From an uncultured Eubacterium sp. (lineage in GTDB: Bacteria > Bacillota > Clostridia > Lachnospirales > Lachnospiraceae): DNA of 13,748 nucleotides. The position numbers were made by a program, and so were the translations under genes. Positions 5,912 through 13,690 of the stretch are shown here, one piece after another. Each line of letters opens with the position of its first letter. The stretch's first letter is position 1. The stretch spans positions 1 to 13,748 of the forward strand of contig CAJUIH010000098.1 in NCBI GenBank assembly GCA_910586045.1, in the 5' to 3' direction. The notes below the pieces were generated by a model. That model was not told where the DNA came from. It worked only from the letters and a program-made list of their open reading frames with translations, and did not search any database.

Positions 5912-8900
5912 ATGAAAAAATACAAAAGCAGACGATTTATGCTTGCTGCATTAACAGGACTGCTCATGTTAACCCCGGTTCAGGGGATCCGTGTGCGGGA
6001 AGCGGCGCATGCTGCACAGGTACCCAGTGCAAACAACAGCAGGCTTTCCGCGTTTGATATCAGCCCGGGAGATTTGAGTCCTGCATTTTCCCCGGATGTT
6101 TATGAATATACGTCCACGGTAGATGCAGGTGTGACGTCTGTAAGTGTACAGGCGGTTCCGGAAGCCGCGGGTGCGACCATAGCTTCCGTAGAGGGCCGCG
6201 ACGGGCTGCAGCCTGGGGCAAACACCATCAAAGTTACCTGTTCGGCACAGGACAATACTTATAGTGTCTATACGATTACGCTTACGGTCGGAGAGGCACA
6301 GCCGGATTCCCAGGAGCCGGCGGGGGAAAACGAACCACAGCCGGATTCTGACCCGCAGGAAAATAACCAGCCGGCGGATAGCGGGGAAAAAGATACCGGA
6401 TCAGAAACCGGTAAAAAAGGGGCGGATTCCAAAAAAGAGTCCGGCGGTTCCAAAACAGAAGGTTCCGGGGCAGATGCTTCGAAAGAGGATCAAACCGTTC
6501 CTTCGAAGAAAACACTGGCAAAATTAATGGGGACGGTTGGCGCTGACGGTGCGGTTACGCTAAGCGATGCGTCTTATCGGTTGTCCAATAATTTTGTATA
6601 TGAATCTGTCACCCAGGATATTCCATCCGCTTTTGTGCAGGGATCTTTGCAAATCGGAAATAATAATTATTCTACACTGTATTGTGAATCCGCGGGCGTG
6701 CATCTGGTATATATGGAAAATACGGATGGAAACGGTTCTACCGGGTTTTATTATTATGACCAGGAACAAAATGCGGTAGAACGGTTTAAATATATCGGTA
6801 CCGGGGAAAATTTTGTTGTATTGATCAGCGCCGCCAGAGAAAAACTGCCGGATGGTTATCAGGAAAAAATAGTAAAACTGCCAAAAGGACAGCGTGTGGC
6901 GGCTTATCAGAATCCGGCCGTACAGCAGATGCAGGATTTTTATTTGATTTATGGCAGGAATGCGGATGGTACCGACGGCTGGTATCTTTTTGACAGCACG
7001 CAGGGAACGTATATGCGGTATGTGCAGACGGACGCACAGGCACAGGAAGAGCCGGAAGCCGTACAGCAGCGCACAGTATCCATAGAAAAATACAACCTGC
7101 TTTATAATGAATATTCGTCGCTGAAAAAAAACGGCGTTACGATTGTCGGGGCGCTTGCGGTAGCCATTGTAGTGCTGATTATTATTTTTACGGCGATTGT
7201 GCTGCATGGACGTGATGACGACGATGAAACGGAAGCGGTAGAGAACCGGCGGGTAAGAAAAAGATCCAAACAGCCGGAAGAAGCCATATCCAAAAGCTCG
7301 CTGGCGGCCGGAAAGAGTCTGGATGAAAAGGAGTCCAAAGGAAAATCGAAAAAGATCACCAGGACTTTTACATCTGTGCCGGACCGTGCCGATGAAAAAA
7401 AGCCAGACGGCAGGCTGTCGCCGCAGGAACAAAGGCTGCAGGAAAATGCCGCTCTTGCGCAAAAACGCAGAGAGGAAAAAAAAGAGCCGGACAGCCGGAC
7501 GCAGACTTATACACCGGGTACAGCCGCAAGCCGGACACAGACCTATGCATCCAGCGAAGCGGGAAACCGGACACAGCCGTATCCGCTGTACGCAGCCGGA
7601 AGCAATACGCAGCAGGGCCGCGCACCGCAGGATGATTTGTATGAAACAACCGGTCTGAAGCATATGACGAACAGCCAGACGCCGCAGGAATTTTCCTATG
7701 AAACAGGCAGCCGTGTAACGCAGGATACCATCACTTATGAGATGGAGAGCCGTGCGGCAAAGGAATCGTCTCATGGTGTCAAGCGCCCGGCCTCGCAGAA
7801 TATGCCGTATGGAACAGACAGCGGCATGGGACAAAGCACAGCTTATGGACGGGACAGCGGCATGGGACAAAATAGAGCATACGGGCATAACAGCGGAATT
7901 GGTTCCAATGCGCCGTATGGAATAGACAGCGCGAAATCACAGGATCTGCCGTATGGAATAGACGGCACGAAATCACAGGATCTGCCGTATGGAGCAGAAA
8001 GCGGTATGGTACAGGATCTGCCGTATGGAGCAGAAAGCGGCATGGTACAGAGTATGCCGTATGGAGCAGACAGCAGCGGCATGGCGCAAGGTATGCCGTA
8101 TGGGACAGAAAGCGGCGGCATGGCGCAAGGTATGCCGTATGGGCCGGACGACGGCAAAGGCCCGGGTATGTCCTACACGGCAGAAAGCGGCAAAGGCCCG
8201 GGTATGCCTTACGCGGCAGAAAGCGGCAAAGGCCAAGGGCTGGCCTATGGGGCAGATAACCGTAAACCACAAAATACGGCCTATGGAACAGATCCTGCTG
8301 TCGGCCAGAGTATGGCATACAGGCCGGACGGCGGCATAGCCCGGAATATGCCGTATGAAACAGGCAGTGGGGCAACACAGAATAAGCAGTATGAAGCGGG
8401 CGGCGCGGGATCGCAGAAGTTGCCGTATGAAGCGGGCGGCGCGGGATCGCAGAAGTTGCCGTATGCAGCAGACGGCAGTGTTATGTATAGCCGGCCGTAT
8501 GGAGCAGGCAGCGGCCCGCAGCAGAATATACCGTATGAAACGGGCGGCCCGGCTTCACAGGAGCAGTCCTATGCACAGCCGTATGAAGCAGGGACTTTTG
8601 TACAGGAAATGCCGGATGCCGCGGCAATCCGCCCGGAAGAAACAAGCGGACAGCATACGGAAACGTATACAGCAGGCAGGAGGCTGCAGCGGGCGGGCGT
8701 ACCAGGCAGCCGCATGCAGCAGGAAATGTATGAGCGGGACAGCCGTCTGCAGCAGGGTGCTTTAAACGGGCAGGCCGCAGCCGATGGGCCGGATCTTTCG
8801 GATCCCGTGCAGATTGCGGCAGAAAACATGCGCCGCTCGATGAAATATACGCGCAGGAATCCGATACCGGATCCGGCCGAAGAAGAGCCTGCGCCGCCGT

Positions 8901-9031
8901 CCGACCCAGTGCAGCATGATCCGATGGACGACTGGGAGGTCGAAGAAAAGCCGGCAGGAAAGAAATCCCACAGGAAACGGCGCAGTTTGATTGACGAGGA
9001 TATGGAAATTATGGATTTGAACGATTTATAG
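5912..9031 (+). CDS. Cadherin-like-domain membrane protein with long tandem-repeat cytoplasmic tail
   Basis: The 1039-residue protein has a signal peptide (1 to about 35, MKKYKSRR start, AHA near 32-34); a Cadherin-like beta-sandwich domain (about 44-127: LSAFDISPGDLSPAFSP, VYEYTSTV, ending YTITLTV); a charged Ser/Glu/Lys-rich linker (128-200); an unrecognised ectodomain rich in Tyr and Gly (201-385); a membrane-proximal helix; one membrane helix (409-431); then a basic segment RRVRKRSK (446-453) and a 608-residue low-complexity, probably disordered tail. From about 529 to 891 the tail repeats every 12 residues with a central Tyr (consensus near [PA]YG-x-[DE]-SG-x-x-Q). The last 80 residues are charged and end EDMEIMDLNDL. 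AGAGG at 5901-5905 sets the start. It precedes clpC by 97 bp on the same strand. Function unknown; surface sensing or anchoring with a multivalent cytoplasmic tail is inference. Confidence 0.85.
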   Translation: MKKYKSRRFMLAALTGLLMLTPVQGIRVREAAHAAQVPSANNSRLSAFDISPGDLSPAFSPDVYEYTSTVDAGVTSVSVQAVPEAAGATIASVEGRDGLQPGANTIKVTCSAQDNTYSVYTITLTVGEAQPDSQEPAGENEPQPDSDPQENNQPADSGEKDTGSETGKKGADSKKESGGSKTEGSGADASKEDQTVPSKKTLAKLMGTVGADGAVTLSDASYRLSNNFVYESVTQDIPSAFVQGSLQIGNNNYSTLYCESAGVHLVYMENTDGNGSTGFYYYDQEQNAVERFKYIGTGENFVVLISAAREKLPDGYQEKIVKLPKGQRVAAYQNPAVQQMQDFYLIYGRNADGTDGWYLFDSTQGTYMRYVQTDAQAQEEPEAVQQRTVSIEKYNLLYNEYSSLKKNGVTIVGALAVAIVVLIIIFTAIVLHGRDDDDETEAVENRRVRKRSKQPEEAISKSSLAAGKSLDEKESKGKSKKITRTFTSVPDRADEKKPDGRLSPQEQRLQENAALAQKRREEKKEPDSRTQTYTPGTAASRTQTYASSEAGNRTQPYPLYAAGSNTQQGRAPQDDLYETTGLKHMTNSQTPQEFSYETGSRVTQDTITYEMESRAAKESSHGVKRPASQNMPYGTDSGMGQSTAYGRDSGMGQNRAYGHNSGIGSNAPYGIDSAKSQDLPYGIDGTKSQDLPYGAESGMVQDLPYGAESGMVQSMPYGADSSGMAQGMPYGTESGGMAQGMPYGPDDGKGPGMSYTAESGKGPGMPYAAESGKGQGLAYGADNRKPQNTAYGTDPAVGQSMAYRPDGGIARNMPYETGSGATQNKQYEAGGAGSQKLPYEAGGAGSQKLPYAADGSVMYSRPYGAGSGPQQNIPYETGGPASQEQSYAQPYEAGTFVQEMPDAAAIRPEETSGQHTETYTAGRRLQRAGVPGSRMQQEMYERDSRLQQGALNGQAAADGPDLSDPVQIAAENMRRSMKYTRRNPIPDPAEEEPAPPSDPVQHDPMDDWEVEEKPAGKKSHRKRRSLIDEDMEIMDLNDL
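7496..8584 (+). repeat. 36-bp coding minisatellite (12-residue Tyr repeats)
   Basis: Within the tail of the membrane protein, Tyr recurs with a period of 12 residues: 533, 545 and 557, then 633, 645, 657, 669, 681, 693, 705, 717, after two 13-residue steps 730 and 743, then 755, 767, 779, 791, 803, 815, 827, 839, 851, 863, 875 and 887. One unit, YEAGGAGSQKLP, is duplicated exactly in DNA (8390-8425 and 8426-8461), and the pair at residues 693-716 is nearly identical. The array is in frame throughout, and unit number is expected to vary between strains by slippage or recombination. Confidence 0.9.
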
Positions 9032-9050
9032 AACGGCGCGCAAATAATGC

Positions 9051-9105
9051 CGACGCACGGGCGTCGTTATCATATACCGGACGGCAAACGTTTTCGCTCG
9101 TGCGT
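9051..9105 (+). promoter_or_regulatory. Mutually exclusive hairpins in the clpC leader
   Basis: CGACGC (9051-9056) and GCGTCG (9061-9066) form a 6-bp stem with a 4-nt loop. ACGCACG (9053-9059) can pair instead with CGTGCGT (9099-9105), further supported by ATATAC (9072-9077) / GTATAT (9104-9109). The two structures cannot coexist. The short hairpin lacks a T-run, so it is a poor terminator. No CtsR heptad operator (GGTCAAA repeats) is visible here. Confidence 0.3.
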
Positions 9106-9128
9106 ATATCAAATTTGGAGGAAGAATA

Positions 9129-11582
9129 ATGCATAGACCATATACCGCGAAAGCGCAGAAAGCGTTAGATATTGCGGGTAAGTTATCAAAGAATTTACAG
9201 CATAATTATATAGGTACCGAGCATATTCTGCTGGGGCTGATCAAAGAAGGAAGCGGTGTAGCGGCACAGATTTTAATGGACAACGGCGTGGAAGAAGAGC
9301 AGTTGATGCAGTTGATCGAGGATCTGATCGCGCCGTCGGATTCTTCCGTTGCCATAGCAGAGCGTGATGGCTATACGCCAAAGACAGCCGTACTGCTGGA
9401 TATGGCGGCGGCGGAAGCAGACCGGTTCCACAGCGAGGCTGTCGGCACCGAGCATCTGCTGCTTGCGATTATAAAATCAATGGATTGCGCGGCATCACGT
9501 CTGATGAATACAATGAATGTAAATCTGCAGAAAATGTATGTCGATATTTTGGTGGCGATGGGAGAAGACACGAACCTTTATAAAGAAGATTTCCAAAATG
9601 GCAAGCCGATCCGCCGAAAAGGGGACGGGACGTCTATGCTGAACCAGTATTCCAGAGATCTGACCAATATGGCGGCGGAGGGTGAACTGGATCCGGTAAT
9701 CGGCAGAGAACAGGAAATCGAGCGTGTTATCCAGATTTTAAGCAGGCGCGGAAAAAATAATCCCTGCCTGATCGGGGAACCGGGCGTCGGAAAAACCGCG
9801 ATTGTAGAAGGGCTGGCACAGCGGATTGTATCCGGCGCCGTCCCGGACAGTGTCAGCGGGTGCAGGGTAGTCACGCTGGATTTATCCGGCATGATTGCGG
9901 GATCAAAATACCGCGGGGAATTTGAAGAACGGATCAAACGCGTGATCCGGGAGGTTATATCCGCCGGAAATATTATTTTGTTTATCGATGAAATCCATAC
10001 CATTATCGGGGCCGGGAGCGCCGAAGGGGCGATTGACGCGTCCAATATTTTAAAGCCGGCGATGGCGCGCGGCGAGATCCAGTTAATCGGGGCGACGACA
10101 ATTGAAGAATATCGGAAATATGTAGAAAAAGACGCGGCGCTGGAGCGTCGTTTTCAGCCGGTAACGGTTGAGGAACCAACGGTAGAGCAGACAATTGAAA
10201 TTTTAAAAGGGCTGCGCGGACATTATGAAGCGCATCATAAGGTTTCTATTTTGGATGAAGGGCTGGAAGCCGCGGCAAAATTTTCAGCCCGCTATATTAA
10301 CGACCGTTTTCTTCCGGACAAGGCAATTGACCTGATTGACGAGGCATCGTCCAAAGTGCGCCTCAAGGGATTTCCGGTGCCGGAAAAGCAGGCGGAACTG
10401 GAAAAACAAGTCCATGCCCTGGGAGAGCAGTTGGAACAGGCATTGATGCAGCAGCAGTTTGAGCAGGCTTCCGAAATCAAGGCGGAGCGGGATCAATGTA
10501 AAAAAGAATACGATAAATTACTGAAGCGCTACCAGAAAAATAATGCGAAAAAACAGTTGATAGTAGGAGAAAATGAGATTGCGGAGGTGGTATCCGGCTG
10601 GACAAAGATTCCGGTACAAAAGCTGACAGAAGGAGAAGCCGAACGTCTGCAGAAATTGGAAAAAATACTGCACAGGCGGGTCGTCGGGCAGGAAGAAGCG
10701 GTCAGCGCCGTAGCAAGGGCCGTCCGCAGGGGACGAGTCGGGCTGAAAGATCCAAACCGTCCGATCGGTTCCTTTTTGTTTCTTGGCCCGACCGGTGTCG
10801 GGAAGACCGAAATCTCAAAAGCGCTTGCAGAAGCCATGTTCGGCGACGAGCAGGCAATGATCCGGGTGGATATGTCGGAATATATGGAAAAGCACAGTGT
10901 ATCCAAACTGATCGGATCGCCGCCTGGATATGTCGGTTATGATGAGGGCGGGCAGCTTAGCGAAAAAGTACGGCGCAATCCGTATTCTGTGATTTTGTTT
11001 GACGAAATTGAAAAGGCGCATCCGGATGTATTTAACATTTTGCTGCAGGTACTGGACGACGGCAGAATTACGGACGCGCAGGGCCGGCGGGTTGATTTTA
11101 AAAATACCATTATTATTATGACATCCAACGCGGGGGCGCAGTCCATTGTGGAACCTAAGAAACTGGGCTTTGCATTTTCAGAAGATGAAAAACAGGATTA
11201 TGAGCGCATGAAAAGCGGCGTTATGGAAGAAGTGAAGCGTATATTCAAGCCGGAATTTATTAACCGTATCGATGAGATGACGGTATTTCGCATGTTAAAC
11301 CGCGACGATATGAAGAAAATCGTATCTTTGATGACCAAAAATCTGATCGAGCGGTGCGGCACGCAGCTTTCCATTCATCTGGTGATACGCGATACGGCAA
11401 AAAGCTATGTGGTAGAAAAAGCGTATGATCCGAAATACGGCGCAAGGCCGCTGCGCCGGATGATCCAAACGGAAATCGAGGATAAACTGGCCGAAGAGAT
11501 ACTTTCTGGGGCGGTGAAAAAAGGGGATACGGTTACAATCGGAACAAAGAATAAGTCTATTCATTTTTCAACCAGTGCGTAA
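9129..11582 (+). CDS. clpC: ClpC-type AAA+ ATPase, Clp protease unfoldase subunit
   Basis: Hexameric class I Clp ATPase that unfolds proteins and feeds them to ClpP. The 817 residues show two N-terminal Clp repeats (about 5-40 and 81-117), AAA module 1 with Walker A GEPGVGKT (216-223) and Walker B FIDE (D287, E288), a UVR motif in the middle domain (about 433-461: QALMQQQFEQASEIKAERDQ), and AAA module 2 with Walker A GPTGVGKT (553-560) and Walker B LFDE (D625, E626). The UVR motif and overall length identify ClpC rather than ClpB or ClpE. GGAGG (9117-9121) lies 7 nt before the start. In Bacillus clpC follows ctsR-mcsA-mcsB, but here the upstream neighbour is the repeat-tailed membrane protein, and no CtsR box is seen, so control of this copy probably differs. 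No terminator is obvious after the stop. Confidence 0.95.
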   Translation: MHRPYTAKAQKALDIAGKLSKNLQHNYIGTEHILLGLIKEGSGVAAQILMDNGVEEEQLMQLIEDLIAPSDSSVAIAERDGYTPKTAVLLDMAAAEADRFHSEAVGTEHLLLAIIKSMDCAASRLMNTMNVNLQKMYVDILVAMGEDTNLYKEDFQNGKPIRRKGDGTSMLNQYSRDLTNMAAEGELDPVIGREQEIERVIQILSRRGKNNPCLIGEPGVGKTAIVEGLAQRIVSGAVPDSVSGCRVVTLDLSGMIAGSKYRGEFEERIKRVIREVISAGNIILFIDEIHTIIGAGSAEGAIDASNILKPAMARGEIQLIGATTIEEYRKYVEKDAALERRFQPVTVEEPTVEQTIEILKGLRGHYEAHHKVSILDEGLEAAAKFSARYINDRFLPDKAIDLIDEASSKVRLKGFPVPEKQAELEKQVHALGEQLEQALMQQQFEQASEIKAERDQCKKEYDKLLKRYQKNNAKKQLIVGENEIAEVVSGWTKIPVQKLTEGEAERLQKLEKILHRRVVGQEEAVSAVARAVRRGRVGLKDPNRPIGSFLFLGPTGVGKTEISKALAEAMFGDEQAMIRVDMSEYMEKHSVSKLIGSPPGYVGYDEGGQLSEKVRRNPYSVILFDEIEKAHPDVFNILLQVLDDGRITDAQGRRVDFKNTIIIMTSNAGAQSIVEPKKLGFAFSEDEKQDYERMKSGVMEEVKRIFKPEFINRIDEMTVFRMLNRDDMKKIVSLMTKNLIERCGTQLSIHLVIRDTAKSYVVEKAYDPKYGARPLRRMIQTEIEDKLAEEILSGAVKKGDTVTIGTKNKSIHFSTSA

Positions 11583-11652
11583 ACCCATCAAAAGAAAGAA
11601 ATAAGACGGAACAAAAGTTGCAAGAAAATTAATAATTATTTCTGAAAAAAGG

Positions 11653-11682
11653 GTGACAATTTACATCTCGATATTGTATAAT
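11653..11682 (+). promoter_or_regulatory. Sigma-A-type promoter for the 'endosialidase'-type gene
   Basis: GTGACA (11653-11658), an 18-bp spacer and a perfect TATAAT (11677-11682). The predicted start is near 11689, about 38 nt before the ATG at 11727. It makes this gene independent of clpC. Confidence 0.7.
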
Positions 11683-11726
11683 AAGATATATAGTTAAGTG
11701 CACAAACGAAACTGGAGGATAAGATT

Positions 11727-12140
11727 ATGAGTGTAATTAGCGAACTGATACGTACGGAAGAAGATGGAACCATCAGTTTTGGAGACTATACCCTTGGCTC
11801 CAAGACTAAAAAAGACCAGTTTATACATGACGGGGATTCCTACAAAGTAAAAACATTTCATGAAATTACAAGACTGGAATGCAACGGTTTGTTTGTATAT
11901 GAATCCGTACCGGGCACAGCGGTGAACAATCTGTATGTGCGAGAGGATGAAATGGGATTCCATGTAGAAGGTACAGAAGACGCAAAAATTACGGTAGGAT
12001 TGAGCGAGTCGACAGAATACGAGGTACAGATCAACGGGGAAAACGCGGGAACGATGCAGACAAACCTCGGGGGCAAGCTTACCGTAAGTGTGGAACTGGA
12101 AGCAGGGCATCCGTCCCAAGTCGTAATCAGGAAAAAATAA
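11727..12140 (+). CDS. Small 'endosialidase'-labelled protein of Lachnospiraceae type, function unknown
   Basis: A 137-residue soluble protein without signal peptide or membrane helix. It is beta-strand rich, beginning MSVISELIRTEEDGTISFGD and ending in alternating polar and hydrophobic strands (GKLTVSVELEAG, PSQVVIRKK). From memory, close relatives are common in Lachnospiraceae genomes and often carry the automatic name 'endosialidase', but nothing here resembles a sialidase catalytic domain, and at 137 residues it is far shorter than one, so that name is probably wrong. GGAGG (11714-11718) lies 8 nt before the ATG. It has its own strong promoter, suggesting high or constitutive expression, and is followed by two hairpins before radA. 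It might be a small binding or scaffold protein; no function is assigned. Confidence 0.85.
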   Translation: MSVISELIRTEEDGTISFGDYTLGSKTKKDQFIHDGDSYKVKTFHEITRLECNGLFVYESVPGTAVNNLYVREDEMGFHVEGTEDAKITVGLSESTEYEVQINGENAGTMQTNLGGKLTVSVELEAGHPSQVVIRKK

Positions 12141-12164
12141 TTTTGTTATATATCATTCGGTATG

Positions 12165-12194
12165 GCTCTGCCGCTGCACCGTTTGCGGCAGAGC
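12165..12194 (+). other. Perfect 10-bp hairpin between the small gene and radA
   Basis: GCTCTGCCGC (12165-12174) and GCGGCAGAGC (12185-12194) form a perfect stem around a 10-nt loop, 24 nt after the preceding stop codon. No T-run follows on either strand, so it is not a classical terminator. It may protect the upstream 3' end or act together with the second hairpin at 12218-12267. Confidence 0.5.
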
Positions 12195-12217
12195 AGGAAA
12201 AGGACCGGATGCAGGGA

Positions 12218-12278
12218 ACCCTGGTCTGGCAGTATGACGCGCCTAAGCGGTACTGTCCGGCCAGGGTATTTTCGTTTT
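12218..12278 (+). terminator. Terminator or attenuator hairpin just upstream of radA
   Basis: Bases 12218-12234 pair with 12251-12267 in 16 of 17 positions (two G-T wobbles, one T-C mismatch at 12227/12258), with a further CGC/GCG in the loop. The stem is followed by TATTTTCGTTTT (12267-12278), as expected of an intrinsic terminator. It ends only about 22 nt before the radA start, and no good promoter fits between, so radA is either attenuated here or read through from upstream. Confidence 0.6.
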
Positions 12279-12299
12279 ATAAAAAGCAGAGGAGGATGT

Positions 12300-13658
12300 A
12301 TGCCAAAAGCAAAGACCATTTATTTTTGCCAGGAATGCGGACAGGAATCGTCCAAATGGATGGGCCAGTGTCCCGGCTGCAAGCAATGGAATACATTTGT
12401 AGAAGAGACTATATCGCAAAAGAAAGGCAGTATTGGTGAACGGCAACTGACGCAGGCAAAGCCGGTACAGCTATCCGCCATTGAAATGAAACAGGAAGAG
12501 CGGTTCACAAGCGGTTTCCCGGAACTGGACCGTGTGCTTGGAGGCGGAATCGTACCGGCGTCGCTGGTCCTGGTAGGCGGGGATCCCGGAATCGGCAAGT
12601 CTACGCTGCTGCTGCAGATTTGTCGGAATTTAAGCATGCAGCACGTACAGGTGCTTTATATATCCGGCGAAGAGTCTATGCAGCAGTTGAAAATGCGTGC
12701 GCAGCGCATTGGTACCTTTACCGACAGCCTGACCGTGCTGTGTGAGACAAATCTGGAAATGATAGACGGGGTGCTGCGCCGTGAAAAACCGCAGGTGGTT
12801 ATAATTGATTCCATCCAGACCATGTACAGCGAGAATATCGCTTCTTCGCCAGGCAGCGTATCGCAGGTGCGGGAGGCCACAGGGGCATTTATGCAGCTTG
12901 CCAAAGGGCTTGCGATTACTATTTTTATTGTCGGACATGTGACAAAAGAAGGCGTAGTGGCCGGGCCGCGCGTATTGGAGCATATGGTAGATACGGTACT
13001 TTATTTTGAGGGCGACCGCCATGCGGCGTACCGGATCCTGCGCGGAGTAAAAAATCGGTTTGGCTCTACAAACGAGATCGGTGTTTTTGAGATGCGCGAA
13101 GAGGGGCTTGCGGAAGTAGCCAATCCGTCCGAGTATATGCTAAGCGGCAAACCGGAGGGTGCATCCGGTTCCATTGTAGCATGTTCTATGGAAGGGACAC
13201 GCCCGATTCTGCTGGAAGTACAGGCACTAGTCTGCCGCAGCAATTTCGGGATTCCAAGGAGGACCGCGGCAGGAACCGATACCACCCGCGTCAACCTGCT
13301 GATGGCCGTTTTAGAAAAAAGGCTGAATCTGCGCCTGAGCGAATGCGATGCGTATGTAAACATCGCAGGCGGAATCAAAATGAACGAGCCGGCGCTCGAC
13401 CTTGGCATTGTATTGGCGCTTGTATCGAGTTATAAAGAACATACGATCGATGAAAAAACAATTTGTTTTGGGGAAGTCGGGTTAAGCGGGGAAGTGCGCG
13501 CGGTCAGCATGGCAAACCAGCGGATCCAGGAAGCATATAAATTGGGCTTTACGACCTGTATCCTGCCCAAAGTGTCTATGGATGCTTTGAACAAAACAGA
13601 AAAGATGAAGCTTGTCGGCGTAAAGAATGTGCAGGAGGCAGTGCGCTATATTTTATAG
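12300..13658 (+). CDS. radA: DNA repair/recombination protein RadA (Sms)
   Basis: Hexameric DnaB-like ATPase that promotes branch migration during recombination and repair. From the chosen start it has 452 residues, the normal family length. It contains the N-terminal C4 zinc finger (C10, C13, C24, C27: FCQECG...CPGC), Walker A GDPGIGKS (94-101), Walker B VVIID (D170), the RadA signature K251-N-R-F-G, and a C-terminal Lon-protease-like domain (from about 290, with GGIKMNEPALDLGI at 357-370). The frame is open back to 12162, but those residues are unlike RadA and cover the leader hairpins; the family start M-x-K-x-K and AGAGGAGG (12288-12295, 4 nt spacing) select 12300. A competing ATG at 12296 is out of frame. 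In other Firmicutes radA is commonly followed by disA. Confidence 0.95.
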   Translation: MPKAKTIYFCQECGQESSKWMGQCPGCKQWNTFVEETISQKKGSIGERQLTQAKPVQLSAIEMKQEERFTSGFPELDRVLGGGIVPASLVLVGGDPGIGKSTLLLQICRNLSMQHVQVLYISGEESMQQLKMRAQRIGTFTDSLTVLCETNLEMIDGVLRREKPQVVIIDSIQTMYSENIASSPGSVSQVREATGAFMQLAKGLAITIFIVGHVTKEGVVAGPRVLEHMVDTVLYFEGDRHAAYRILRGVKNRFGSTNEIGVFEMREEGLAEVANPSEYMLSGKPEGASGSIVACSMEGTRPILLEVQALVCRSNFGIPRRTAAGTDTTRVNLLMAVLEKRLNLRLSECDAYVNIAGGIKMNEPALDLGIVLALVSSYKEHTIDEKTICFGEVGLSGEVRAVSMANQRIQEAYKLGFTTCILPKVSMDALNKTEKMKLVGVKNVQEAVRYIL

Positions 13659-13690
13659 GAGATGTTACATTTTGGCTGGGAGGACGCCGG

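Noticed and set aside
6560..7888. Long minus-strand open frame opposite the membrane-protein gene (and others at 7779-8378 and 7843-8157)
   Set aside because: These are antisense shadows: repetitive Cys/Arg/His-rich translations produced by the coding repeat, with no ribosome site or family resemblance.
7496..8584. CRISPR-like regular repeats
   Set aside because: The 36-bp period is superficially CRISPR-like, but units are directly adjacent without unique spacers, in frame, and diverge as protein-coding repeats.
12162..12299. 46-residue N-terminal extension of RadA
   Set aside because: It overlaps both leader hairpins and does not resemble RadA; the family begins just before the zinc finger, at 12300.
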